Shown piece by piece: positions 35,016 through 43,201 of a stretch of DNA of 64,000 nt (positions are counted from its first letter, which is position 1; each line of letters begins with the position of its first letter). The notes beneath the pieces are model-generated. The model ran no database searches, was not told where the DNA came from, and saw nothing but the letters and a program-made list of their open reading frames with translations. The translations under genes and the position numbers were made by a program. Source of the stretch: Flavobacterium potami (GTDB lineage Bacteria > Bacteroidota > Bacteroidia > Flavobacteriales > Flavobacteriaceae); NCBI RefSeq assembly GCF_020026915.1, contig NZ_JAINUY010000003.1, positions 584,678-648,677 on the forward strand, given 5' to 3'.

Positions 35016-35081
35016 ACAGTTAATAATTAATCATAACAATTAACAATTAACAATTAACAATTAACAATTAACAATTATCAA

Positions 35082-35633
35082 TTATTTCTTTTTGTTCTTT
35101 TTTGCTTTAGTTCTTTTCGCTTTCTTTTTAGCGATTTTTTTAGCTTTAGCTTTATCTTTTGCTTTTTTAGCTTTTGCTTTCTTTTTAGCTTTTGCTTTTA
35201 GTTTTGCTTTTTTAGCCTTTTCTTTTTTAGCATCTTTAGCTTTTTCTTTTCTTTTAGCTACTGCTTTTTTCTTTTTCAATTTTTCTTTTTTCTCAGCTAA
35301 CTGTTTTTTCTCTTTTTCCTTCATCTTTTTCTTCTTATCGTTTTTAGACTTATCTTCTTTTGCTTCTGTGGCTTCTTCTTCTGATGAAACTACTTCTTCT
35401 ACTTCTTCAGCAACTTCTTGTTCTTCTTCCTTCACCTCTTCTACAGCTACAGTTTCTTTAGCTACTGTTTTTCTCGGAGCCCGTTTTGGTTTTGGTTGAG
35501 ATTCTGGAGTTTCAGTTGCAACTGATTCCGTTTCTTGATTCTGAGCGGTATTTTGCTCGTTTTCATCAGTAGAGATAACCGGGTTTGTATTTACCTCCTG
35601 ATCGATTTCATTAGTAAGCACTTCTTCTGCCAT
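35082..35633 (-). CDS. Lysine/alanine-rich protein with acidic N-terminal half
   Basis: 183 residues in two halves: residues about 1-95 acidic and Glu/Thr-rich with a short PKPKRAPRKT patch, and residues about 95-183 almost only Lys and Ala, with some Glu and Arg. The tail resembles histone H1/HctB-type tails that bind nucleic acids without a fold. No signal peptide. It could condense DNA or bind RNA or ribosomes; no known domain supports a specific role. An open frame on the other strand is a by-product of this composition. Confidence 0.7.
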   Translation of the reverse strand: MAEEVLTNEIDQEVNTNPVISTDENEQNTAQNQETESVATETPESQPKPKRAPRKTVAKETVAVEEVKEEEQEVAEEVEEVVSSEEEATEAKEDKSKNDKKKKMKEKEKKQLAEKKEKLKKKKAVAKRKEKAKDAKKEKAKKAKLKAKAKKKAKAKKAKDKAKAKKIAKKKAKRTKAKKNKKK

Positions 35634-35729
35634 TATTGTGTTAATTTTAAGAAATTGATTAAATTAATTTTGAATATTGCTAATTTTCAATGTTATTAAA
35701 TCATTAAATTAACATCAAAAAATAATAAA

Positions 35730-35737
35730 CAAAGATA
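35730..35737 (-). promoter_or_regulatory. Predicted -7 element for the Lys/Ala-rich gene
   Basis: Minus-strand TATCTTTG fits TAnnTTTG; leader would be about 90 bases. Confidence 0.45.
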
Positions 35738-35755
35738 AATTGAAAAACCTATTCG

Positions 35756-35835
35756 CCAATGTTAAGTTTTTCATTACAGCAAAAAACACGACATAAAACA
35801 CTAAAAAACAATCAATTACCCAATGTTAAGTTTTT
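35756..35835. repeat. 16-base direct repeat pair in a divergent control region
   Basis: CCAATGTTAAGTTTTT occurs at 35756-35771 and 35820-35835, 64 bases apart, about six helical turns. The 340-base gap 35634-35973 separates the Lys/Ala-rich gene from the AraC-type regulator and holds no other gene. The pair could be a regulator site. Confidence 0.5.
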
Positions 35836-35973
35836 ACTTCGTAATTTTTCATAAATTCAGATGCTTTTCTGAGCCATTAGAACGGCTTCTAATTTTAGCG
35901 AAATAATAGTTCCTTTTGAAAAAAATCGCCTTAAATTCGTTGAAAAACGTTTCATAAATCAGTTTTCTTTAGC

Positions 35974-36732
35974 ATGCACGAGAAATTAGAATACAAATCC
36001 ATTCAACCCGATCAAAGCCTTTCTGACTTTGTGGATAGTTTTTGGTGCATGAAAAACAATTCTGACGAAAATTTAGAAACAATTGGCTTGCCTGACGGAA
36101 GAATCGATTTATCCTTAATTCAAACCAAGGAAAATGCATTTCAAATTAGACTCTTAGGTTTAGGAACCAAACAATATGAAAAAGGTATAATTCCAGCCAA
36201 CAGCCTGACCTTTGTCATCAGTTTTAAACTTCCTGCCATTGAATACGTTTTTCACGAAAGCATTGCTGCACTTTTAAATTCAGGAAAAATAGTAGAAAAC
36301 TACTTTTGGAACTTCAACAAAACCGATTTGGAAAATTTTGAACTGTTCTGCGAAAAAGCTTCACTAAAAATTCAGTCTCAACTAACAAAAGAAGTAGATA
36401 TTCGAAAACAAAAACTATTCAGACTACTTTATGAAACACACGGAGCTTTGAGCGTTAAAGAATTTTCAGAACAATCCAATTGGAGCAGCCGCCAAATAAA
36501 CCGTTATTTTCAGCAGTATTTTGGAATTTCATTAAAAGAATATTCTTCAATTCTTCGTTTTCGTGCTTCATTGGAGCATATTGCAAAAGGAAAACTATTT
36601 CCTGAAGAAAATTTTTCAGACCAAACCCATTTCATTAAAGAAATCAAAAAAATATCAGGCTCTCTTCCTAAAGAATTGTTTCAAAACAAAAACGACCGAT
36701 TTATACTATTATCGGCTCTTTCCTCTAAATAA
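35974..36732 (+). CDS. AraC-family transcriptional regulator
   Basis: 252 residues. N-terminal sensor domain of the DUF6597 type (YKSIQPDQSLSDFVDSFWCM, GLPDGRIDLSLIQ), then two helix-turn-helix units at about 155-250 (SVKEFSEQSNWSSRQINRYF; QQYFGISLKEYSSILRFRAS). The second unit shows the usual DQTHFIKEIKKISG pattern, close to the DxxHFxRxFKKxxG family consensus. It lies 31 bases upstream of the flavoprotein gene and probably controls it. Confidence 0.85.
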   Translation: MHEKLEYKSIQPDQSLSDFVDSFWCMKNNSDENLETIGLPDGRIDLSLIQTKENAFQIRLLGLGTKQYEKGIIPANSLTFVISFKLPAIEYVFHESIAALLNSGKIVENYFWNFNKTDLENFELFCEKASLKIQSQLTKEVDIRKQKLFRLLYETHGALSVKEFSEQSNWSSRQINRYFQQYFGISLKEYSSILRFRASLEHIAKGKLFPEENFSDQTHFIKEIKKISGSLPKELFQNKNDRFILLSALSSK

Positions 36733-36763
36733 TTTTGTCGCATAGATTTTAAAACAAAAAACT

Positions 36764-38014
36764 ATGCTTTTAGAAAACAAACAAGTCGCTATAATCGGTG
36801 GCGGAATGGGCGGTTTACTTCTAGCCCGCCTTTTACAAATGCAAAATGTAAATGTAAAAGTTTTTGAACGAGATACAAATGATGAAGTTCGCATTCAGGG
36901 CTCTCCTTTGGATCTACATGAAGATTCTGGTTTAAAAGCCATGATAAATGCTGGTTTAGAAAAAGAATTTTACTCCAACATTAGTCCAAACGCAAGTAAA
37001 GCAAGAATTCTTAATAAAGATTTCGAATTGAAATTTGATGAACATTTAGATTCAAATACAGACTCAATATCAATATCAATGTCAAATTCAAAATCAAAAT
37101 CAAAATCAAAATCAAAATCAAAACAAAATTCAATCGACAATTCACTTCAGGATATCTCGAAACCTCGTCCGGAAATTGACCGTTCAGTACTTCGAAATAT
37201 TTTACTGCAATCGCTTCTACCCGAAACGATTATCTGGGACAGTTATTTTCTTTCTATGGAAAAAGAAAACAAAGGCTGGCGATTGCATTTTAAAAATGAA
37301 ACTAATTTTTATGCTGATTTAGTCATTGCAGCTGATGGTGCAAATTCTAAAGTCCGTTCTTATTTAAATGCTGAAAAACCGATTTATTCCGGAATTACAA
37401 TGCTTGAAGGAACAATTTATAATGCCAAAGAAAATGCTCCAAATCTTTTTCATTTTTCGAAAGGAGGAAAAGTATTAGCGCTCGGAAACGAACAAACCAT
37501 TATGTACGGCACAAAAGGAGACGGCTCTTTGATGTTTCTTTTAAGCAGCAAAATTCCTGAAAACTGGATTTCAGAAAGTGATTTAGATTTCAAAAACAAC
37601 CAGGAAGTCTTCGACTGGTTTAAAGAAGTATACAAAGAATGGAGTCCAAAATGGCATGAACTTTTATTGAGTGATGAATTGTATTTCATCCCACGTCCGC
37701 AATACTATTTCCCATTAAACCAAACTTGGGAAACACAAGACAACCTTACCATGATTGGAGATGCAGCACACCGAATGCCTCCGTTTGCAGGAAAAGGTGC
37801 AAATTTGGCAATGCTAGACGCACTTGAACTTTCGGAGTTTTTAACTACCAATTCGTTTAAAGATATCAAATCTGCTATTTCACATTTTGAAAAACGAATG
37901 TTGGAAAGAGCCACAAAGGCCACAGAAGATACTCTGAAAAATGGAGCGCAACTACATTCTGAGAATGCTCTAGAAAATTTAGTTGCTATTTTCGAAAGAA
38001 CAACAAAAACTTAA
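36764..38014 (+). CDS. TetX-like FAD-dependent monooxygenase with Ser-Lys repeat insertion
   Basis: 416 residues. FAD-binding GGGMGGLLLARLLQ at the N-terminus, DRSVLRNILLQSL and the conserved GDAAHRMPPFAGKGANLAML place it among class A flavoprotein monooxygenases close to TetX. Between residues about 96 and 130, in a position where relatives run straight from FDEHLD into the EIDRSVLRN strand, it carries a low-complexity stretch rich in Ser-Ile, Ser-Lys and Asn-Ser written by a hexanucleotide array. Substrate is unknown; tetracycline modification is possible but unproven. Likely co-transcribed with the AraC-type regulator. Confidence 0.85.
   Translation: MLLENKQVAIIGGGMGGLLLARLLQMQNVNVKVFERDTNDEVRIQGSPLDLHEDSGLKAMINAGLEKEFYSNISPNASKARILNKDFELKFDEHLDSNTDSISISMSNSKSKSKSKSKSKQNSIDNSLQDISKPRPEIDRSVLRNILLQSLLPETIIWDSYFLSMEKENKGWRLHFKNETNFYADLVIAADGANSKVRSYLNAEKPIYSGITMLEGTIYNAKENAPNLFHFSKGGKVLALGNEQTIMYGTKGDGSLMFLLSSKIPENWISESDLDFKNNQEVFDWFKEVYKEWSPKWHELLLSDELYFIPRPQYYFPLNQTWETQDNLTMIGDAAHRMPPFAGKGANLAMLDALELSEFLTTNSFKDIKSAISHFEKRMLERATKATEDTLKNGAQLHSENALENLVAIFERTTKT
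37063..37131 (+). repeat. In-frame hexanucleotide array (NTCAAW) within the flavoprotein gene
   Basis: About eleven units, the last six nearly identical (ATCAAA). Unit length is a multiple of three, so copy changes add or remove Ser-Lys pairs without breaking the frame. Confidence 0.85.
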
Positions 38015-38124
38015 TTCTTTACACATCAAATACTTACAATTATTTTATTTAAATTTACAAGTATCGAAACCCTTTTAAAGTAATTATACGCCAGATATAA
38101 GTTTCACTAAAACAAATTTATACT

Positions 38125-39187
38125 ATGAGGCATTTTCTACTCCTATTTTTTCTCGCAGGTTTTATCACTTTTTCTTTTGGACAAAAAACCGCAGATTCTA
38201 TTCCTAAAAAAGAAAAGAAAATAGAATTGAGGATAATGCCGTATTTAAGCTATAATCGAAATTTAGATTTTATGTTGGGCGTTATTCCAATGATGATGTA
38301 CAAAGTCAATCAGGCGGATACGATTTCCCCTAAATCACTTTCAGGAATGTCTGCCATTTATACCACAAACAAATCTTATGTTTTGGCATTTTTCAATAGA
38401 TGGTATCTAAATGAAGACAAATGGCGCTTAAAATTTTTCTTTTTGACCGGAAATCAAAATTCTCAGTTTTATGTTGATGATGCAGATCAACCTGATTTTT
38501 ATGATTATGGAACCAAAACAACTATCTTAAGTGTAGGCGGACAACGTAAAATCATTGGACAGTTCTATGGCGGACTTTCTTATACTTTTGCAACATTACA
38601 ACACAGTTTATGAAGATGATATTTCGCCTTCATCCGTTTCACATAGCAATGCATTAGTCGTGAATTTATTATACGACACCAGAGATGCCGTATATTATCC
38701 CACAAAAGGTTATAAAATAAAAATGGATTGGTCCACTTATCCTAAATTTCTGGATAATGAATTAGCCTCAAATCGAATTTCTTTTCAAGCCAATAAATAT
38801 TTTCCAAACAGAGGAGAAAAAGACGTTATTGCTGCTCGTTTTTACAGCAAATTCGGTTTAGGAGACGTAGCATTTGAACAGCAAAGTACTATCGGAGGAA
38901 CAGATATACGTGGTTATTCTGAAGGAAAATATCGAGGTTCCGGATTAATCGATATTCAAGGAGAATACCGCTACAACTTTGCAAAAAAAATGGGATTAGT
39001 AGGCTTTTTTGGAATTGCAACCATTTACGGTTCCGACACTCCAAGTTTCGATTGGAAATTATATCCAGGCGGCGGTGTAGGTTATCGCTACAATCCTTTT
39101 AAGAAATCAAAATTTAATGTTGGTTTGGACGGAGCTGTTGGTAAAGGAGATTGGGGAGTTTATTTTAGAATTGGCGAAGCATTTTAA
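38125..39187 (+). pseudogene. BamA/TamA-type outer membrane barrel gene with one frameshift
   Basis: Signal peptide (MRHFLLLFFLAGFITFSFGQ) and 16-stranded-barrel-like sequence of the surface antigen D15 type, about 354 residues when joined. Frame 1 stops at 38611-38613; the second frame carries on with YNTVYEDDIS to the terminal outer-membrane Phe (FRIGEAF). The shift lies near 38595-38597, where removing one T from ACATTACAAC would restore one reading frame. It may be a real recent mutation or a sequencing error. Full BamA has POTRA domains, which are absent here, so it belongs to the short barrel group. Confidence 0.82.
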
Positions 39188-39189
39188 AC

Positions 39190-39603
39190 TTACTGCAGCT
39201 TCACGCAAAGCCACTCACCTTTTACAATCAATTTATCATCTGAAAAAGCTTCTCCAGATTGCTTGATGATTTTTTCGCTTATGCGGATGTTTTTCACTAA
39301 AAATTTCACCAGTTTTTCAAATTCAACACCTGCAAAAAATTCGATATTATCCAAACTCACTAAACCAAAAACACCCTCTGCTAGTCCTAATAATTTTACC
39401 CCTGCGCCACCACATTGCGCCATTGCTTCTATCAAAATTGTTCCGGGTACAAAATTAAAATCGGGAAAACTTCCCTGAAGCCAAGCATCTTCTTGGGTAA
39501 AAGTTTTTAGTCCAATAATTGTTTCGGCTGTATAAGAGATAATTTCATCAACAAATAAAAATGGAGCTCTGTGCGGAATTAAATCTTCTATTTTCTGATT
39601 CAT
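39190..39603 (-). CDS. FabZ-like hotdog protein lacking the catalytic histidine
   Basis: 137 residues from the ATG at 39603. MNQKIEDLIPHRAPFLFVDE and GTILIEAMAQCGG are those of 3-hydroxyacyl-ACP dehydratases and keep the catalytic glutamate. In the place of the catalytic histidine (HFPG in FabZ) it reads GSFPDFNFVPG, encoded by AGT, so more than one base change is needed from a His codon. Either inactive, a thioesterase-like binder or a divergent dehydratase. No acyl-carrier or other lipid gene is adjacent. Confidence 0.75.
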   Translation of the reverse strand: MNQKIEDLIPHRAPFLFVDEIISYTAETIIGLKTFTQEDAWLQGSFPDFNFVPGTILIEAMAQCGGAGVKLLGLAEGVFGLVSLDNIEFFAGVEFEKLVKFLVKNIRISEKIIKQSGEAFSDDKLIVKGEWLCVKLQ

Positions 39604-39659
39604 GGTATTTAATTTGCAACAATTTACGAATCCCATTTCACATATACAATGTTTTACGA

Positions 39660-39797
39660 AAAAGAGACAGAGTTACAAAGGGACAAAGAGACAAAGTTAG
39701 AAAGAGACGAAGCTTTAAGCTTTTCTTCTTTCTTCTACCTTTCTTTGTCCCTTTGTCCCTTTGTCCCTTTGTAACTTTGTAACTTTGTAACTCTTTT
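39660..39797. repeat. Inverted tandem array, GACAAAG/TTTGTCC family (site D)
   Basis: Left half (39661-39715) repeats GACAAAG, TTACAAAG and GACGAAG units; right half (39738-39795) repeats CTTTGTCC and then CTTTGTAA units, the inverse of the left. Centre GAAGCTTTAAGCTTTTC is itself a small dyad. The right edge touches the stop of the GH43 gene at 39798. It lies between two minus-strand genes. Confidence 0.85.
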
Positions 39798-40775
39798 TTA
39801 CTCCTCTAACAAAATAAAACTTTTAGCATTTGCTTTGATTTTAGCTCCTTCAAAATCAATATCTATAAGTCCAGCTTTTCTTGGGGAAACTGCACCATTA
39901 TTGAAATGCGTATGCAAAATATATTTCATTTTCCCAGCTTTATCATAAAAGACATCACCGTGTCCAACTCCATTAATTCCAACATCTTTACGACTGATTA
40001 TCGGACTATCAGTTGCTTTTTCCCAAGGGCCAAGCGGACTTTTTGCTGTCGCATAACCTACAGCATAATCTGGATTTCTAAAATCGTTTGCAGAATAAAT
40101 CATATAATACAAACCGTTGTGTTTTAAAACGGTCGGACCTTCTGTAACCGGCCAACTTACATTTTGAGTATTTTCCCAAGGCAAAGTCCCCGAAATACAT
40201 TCTGTTAAAGTTTCTGCTTTGATACTTTGAAGATCATCATTGATTTCTGCCACGAAAATGCGGTTTCCATTTGTTAAACGAACATGATAAAGGTATTTCT
40301 TTCCATCCTCGTCAATAAAAACAAACGGATCAATCTGATTTCCAGTTTTAATAATAGGCTCTTTAGATTCACTTTTAAATGGCCCTAACGGACTATCACT
40401 TGTCGCAACAGCTATATTTTCATTAGCTGTGTAAATCATGTAAAATTTGTTTTTATAGGAAATAACCTGAGGCGCCCAAAAACCTTTGTCTCCGAAAGTA
40501 TCTCCTTTTTTCAGAGCAAGACCATTCTGAGCACCCACAGGACCTTTCCATTCTTTTAAATCTGAAGAAGTATAAACCTGAAAACCTTCTCCAATTGGAA
40601 CATCTCCGCTAGTTGTTCCGTACAAATAATACAATCCATTATTGTAAAAAACGGTCGGATCGGCTAATAAAATCGGTTTAGATGTCGATTCTTCTTTTGG
40701 TTTTTCTGTACTTTTTTCTTGCGAACACGCCGCGAAGACGCAAAACAAGGTCGCTATACTTACTATTTTTTTCAT
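39798..40775 (-). CDS. GH43-family glycosidase, lipoprotein
   Basis: 325 residues from the ATG at 40775, which overlaps the upstream GH43 stop by four bases (ATGA), so translation is coupled. Lipobox in TLFCVFAACS. Five-bladed propeller residues: base Asp in LLADPTVFYNNGLYYLYGT, transition-state Asp in GNQIDPFVFIDED, acid Glu in WPVTEGPTVLKHNGLYYM. Arabinanase, arabinofuranosidase or xylosidase activity is typical; which one cannot be read from sequence alone. Last gene of the polysaccharide utilisation operon. Confidence 0.88.
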   Translation of the reverse strand: MKKIVSIATLFCVFAACSQEKSTEKPKEESTSKPILLADPTVFYNNGLYYLYGTTSGDVPIGEGFQVYTSSDLKEWKGPVGAQNGLALKKGDTFGDKGFWAPQVISYKNKFYMIYTANENIAVATSDSPLGPFKSESKEPIIKTGNQIDPFVFIDEDGKKYLYHVRLTNGNRIFVAEINDDLQSIKAETLTECISGTLPWENTQNVSWPVTEGPTVLKHNGLYYMIYSANDFRNPDYAVGYATAKSPLGPWEKATDSPIISRKDVGINGVGHGDVFYDKAGKMKYILHTHFNNGAVSPRKAGLIDIDFEGAKIKANAKSFILLEE

Positions 40776-41806
40776 TTTACAATGGGTTTTAAAATTTTTA
40801 CTATGGAAGGCGAACCGGAATTTATGATTGGCCATCCGTTTTTATACGTTATTTTATCAATTAAGACAATTCTTCCTGATTTTGGACTATCTGCATCAAT
40901 AGCATGATAAACGATCCATTCCTGACCTTTATCGTCGTTTACGATAGAATTATGCCCTGGTGCAATCCATTTTTTATTTTTACTTAAGATCACACTGTTT
41001 TCTTTTTTTTCAGCTTCTGCTAAAGTTTCAAAAGGACCTTCAGCGTTTTTAGATCTTGCAATCATTACAGCATAATGCGCTTTGTCTCCGCAGCAATTAT
41101 CACCAGAATAATACAGATAATAAAATCCATCGTGATAGGAAATCCAGCTTCCTTCAACTAAATTCTGATAATTGGCTGGATCATTATTGCGAATCGGATT
41201 TATTAGATTTTTGGCAGATGTTCCTGTTTTAAAACTCAAGCGATCTTCTGAAAGTTCCCGAACCTTTAAAGCTTCGAAACCTGAACCCCAATACAACAAT
41301 TTCTTTCCAGTCTGCGGATCATCAAACGCCATCGGATCGATATTGATAAAACTGTCTCCGCAAAGCAAAGGTTCTCCTTTATCAACGAATGGTCCTTCTG
41401 GAGATTTAGACACGGCAACTCCAAGACATTTTCCCTCTTTTGTATCCGATTCACCAGAATAATATAAATAATACATTTTGAGTTTTGCATCGTATAAAAC
41501 ATGCGGCGCCCAAAAATCCTTATCGGCCCATTTTGGTTTTATCGGAAGCGCATCTCCAACAAAAACCCATTCGACAAGATCCTTAGATTTTAATGTTTGA
41601 ATGTGAATGGTCTTGCCAGAAACATTTGTATTGGTTCCATATGCATAAAAAAATCCATCGCCAGCTTTAATGACAGTTGGATCTGCAAAATCACTTTTGT
41701 AAACCGGATTTTGAAAAGTCGTTTCTTTTGAATTTTGAGCCTTTATATCATTAGAAATAAGAATCAAAACAAGCAAAAAAATTTTCAAATAGCTCTTTGT
41801 TTTCAT
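40772..41806 (-). CDS. GH43-family glycosidase (arabinanase-like)
   Basis: 344 residues with signal peptide (MKTKSYLKIFLLVLILISND). Catalytic triad: base Asp in SDFADPTVIKAGDGFFYAYG, supporting Asp in INIDPMAFDDPQTGKK, acid Glu in LVEGSWISYHDGFYYLYYSG. IAPGHNSIVNDDKGQEWIVY is the metal-site histidine region often seen in arabinan-active members. Probably periplasmic and acting on arabinose-containing oligosaccharides. Confidence 0.88.
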   Translation of the reverse strand: MKTKSYLKIFLLVLILISNDIKAQNSKETTFQNPVYKSDFADPTVIKAGDGFFYAYGTNTNVSGKTIHIQTLKSKDLVEWVFVGDALPIKPKWADKDFWAPHVLYDAKLKMYYLYYSGESDTKEGKCLGVAVSKSPEGPFVDKGEPLLCGDSFINIDPMAFDDPQTGKKLLYWGSGFEALKVRELSEDRLSFKTGTSAKNLINPIRNNDPANYQNLVEGSWISYHDGFYYLYYSGDNCCGDKAHYAVMIARSKNAEGPFETLAEAEKKENSVILSKNKKWIAPGHNSIVNDDKGQEWIVYHAIDADSPKSGRIVLIDKITYKNGWPIINSGSPSIVKILKPIVK

Positions 41807-41822
41807 GTTAATCTATTAATTC

Positions 41823-41841
41823 AATTAAAAACGTTTTAATT
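41823..41841. promoter_or_regulatory. Palindrome upstream of the GH43 gene pair
   Basis: AATTAAAA and TTTTAATT arms around ACG, 17 bases before the start at 41806, in the 192-base gap after the epimerase gene. It could be an operator for a secondary promoter of the last two genes; the AT-rich arms weaken the case. Confidence 0.3.
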
Positions 41842-41998
41842 ACTAAAAATCAAAAACTTAACAAACTAGTATAGATAAAATTTATAGAATAAAAACATCG
41901 AAAAAAGGTATAAATTCGGCATTTTACACTTCTAAAAACTGATTCATAATTTCCCTATTCTGTAGTAAAACTCAAAAGGTATTTCTTTAAAAATTCTC

Positions 41999-43177
41999 TT
42001 ATTTATTTACCGAAAATTTATACAAAGAAACGGTGTGATACTTCTCTCCTGCCTTCAAGGTTATCGGAGCAAATTTTGGCTGATTTGGAGCATCTGGAAA
42101 GTGCTGTGTCTCTAAAGCAAATGCCGTTCTAAAATCATCTTTAGCACCCGATTTGAAGGTATTTTTACTTTGCATGAAATTACCACTATAAAACTGTAAT
42201 CCAGGCTCTTCTGTATAAACATCTAAAGTAATTCCTGAAGCATCTCCTTTTATTGTAGCTGCATGCAGAAAACCATCTTTTTTAGTACCAGCTAGAACAT
42301 AATTATGGTCATAACCTTTACCAAATTTCAATTGTTCGTCTTTGGTTTCAATTCTTTCACCAATAGTATGTTTTGAAGTAAAATCAAATGGTGTGTTTTT
42401 TACTGCTTTTAGTTCGCCGCTCGGAATCAGGCCTTCATCAACTGGCGTAAATTCGTTCGCATATATTTGTAATTCGTGGTTCAAAATACTACCACTTCCT
42501 TCTCCATTCAAGTTAAAAAACGCATGATTGGTTAAGTTTACAACAGTTGTTTTGTCTGTTGTTGCTTCGTATTCCATTTTTACAGCATTATCATCTGTAA
42601 GTGTATAAGTAACTTTTACCGATAGTTTCCCAGGAAAACCTTGCTCTCCATCTGGCGAAATATACGTTAAAACCAAAGTCTTTTCGTCTGTTTTTTGAGC
42701 ATCCCAAACCACATCCTGAAAACCTTTTACGCCACCATGCAAAGCATTTTTGCCATTGTTTAAAGGAACTTGATACTGTTTTCCTTCTAAAGTAAATTTT
42801 CCTTTACCGATTCTGTTTCCAACTCTTCCGATTGTAGCACCGAAATAAGGTTCAGTTGAATTTTTAAAACCTTTTGCGCTGTTCATTCCAACCACGACAT
42901 CGGTTTGTTTTCCGTTTTTATCTGCAACCCAAAGACCTACCAAACGACCTCCATAATTGGTAAAAGCAGCTTTTATTCCTTTGTTTTCGATCCAATACAA
43001 ATTGACTTTTTTGCCATCGATTATCGTATCGAAATTTTTAGTTTCTAAAACTGTCTTTACCGAATCTGTTTTGACTTCTGTATTTTCTTTTGAAACTGCT
43101 TCTTCTTTCTTGGCATCCTTACAATTAAATTGCAAAAGTGAAAACAAAACAACTGCAGCAATCTGAATATTTTTCAT
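41999..43177 (-). CDS. galM: Aldose 1-epimerase, lipoprotein
   Basis: 392 residues with lipoprotein signal (QIAAVVLFSLLQFNCKDA). Galactose mutarotase fold with substrate and catalytic residues in TNYGGRLVGLWV, GRVGNRIGKGKF, NLTNHAFFNLNGEG (His) and LQFYSGNFM; the catalytic Glu lies in ALETQHFPDAPNQPKF. It speeds interconversion of alpha and beta sugar anomers released by the glycosidases, here in the envelope. Gap to the next upstream gene is 24 bases. Confidence 0.93.
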   Translation of the reverse strand: MKNIQIAAVVLFSLLQFNCKDAKKEEAVSKENTEVKTDSVKTVLETKNFDTIIDGKKVNLYWIENKGIKAAFTNYGGRLVGLWVADKNGKQTDVVVGMNSAKGFKNSTEPYFGATIGRVGNRIGKGKFTLEGKQYQVPLNNGKNALHGGVKGFQDVVWDAQKTDEKTLVLTYISPDGEQGFPGKLSVKVTYTLTDDNAVKMEYEATTDKTTVVNLTNHAFFNLNGEGSGSILNHELQIYANEFTPVDEGLIPSGELKAVKNTPFDFTSKHTIGERIETKDEQLKFGKGYDHNYVLAGTKKDGFLHAATIKGDASGITLDVYTEEPGLQFYSGNFMQSKNTFKSGAKDDFRTAFALETQHFPDAPNQPKFAPITLKAGEKYHTVSLYKFSVNK

Positions 43178-43201
43178 TTTATGAATTTTAAATGTTCTTA
43201 T

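Larger units (their letters stand above)
34779..35080. repeat. Nested inverted arrays, TTAATTG/TGATGGT family (site C)
   Basis: This 304-base convergent gap is entirely repeats. Left side (34779-34868): TTAATTG units, six to seven TGATGGT units, then TTAATTG again. Right side (35033-35080): five to six AATTAAC units, the reverse complement of the left TTAATTG runs, ending at the stop of the minus-strand gene. Between them sit two further hairpins at 34904-34968 and 34992-35015, so three palindromic structures are nested or in series. Confidence 0.85.

Noticed and set aside
34779..35080. CRISPR-like periodic repeats at 34.8-35.1 kb and at 63.9-64 kb
   Set aside because: Units are only 6-8 bp and contiguous, with no unique spacers, and no cas genes are in the window.
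35092..35499. Long open frame on the plus strand opposite the Lys/Ala-rich gene
   Set aside because: It is Phe/Leu/Ser-only sequence expected from the antisense of AAA/GCT codons, and has no promoter or recognisable domain.
40728..40750. CGCAAAG-like repeat within the signal peptide codons of the GH43 gene
   Set aside because: Only one imperfect unit, and the stretch codes for an ordinary lipoprotein signal; chance similarity.
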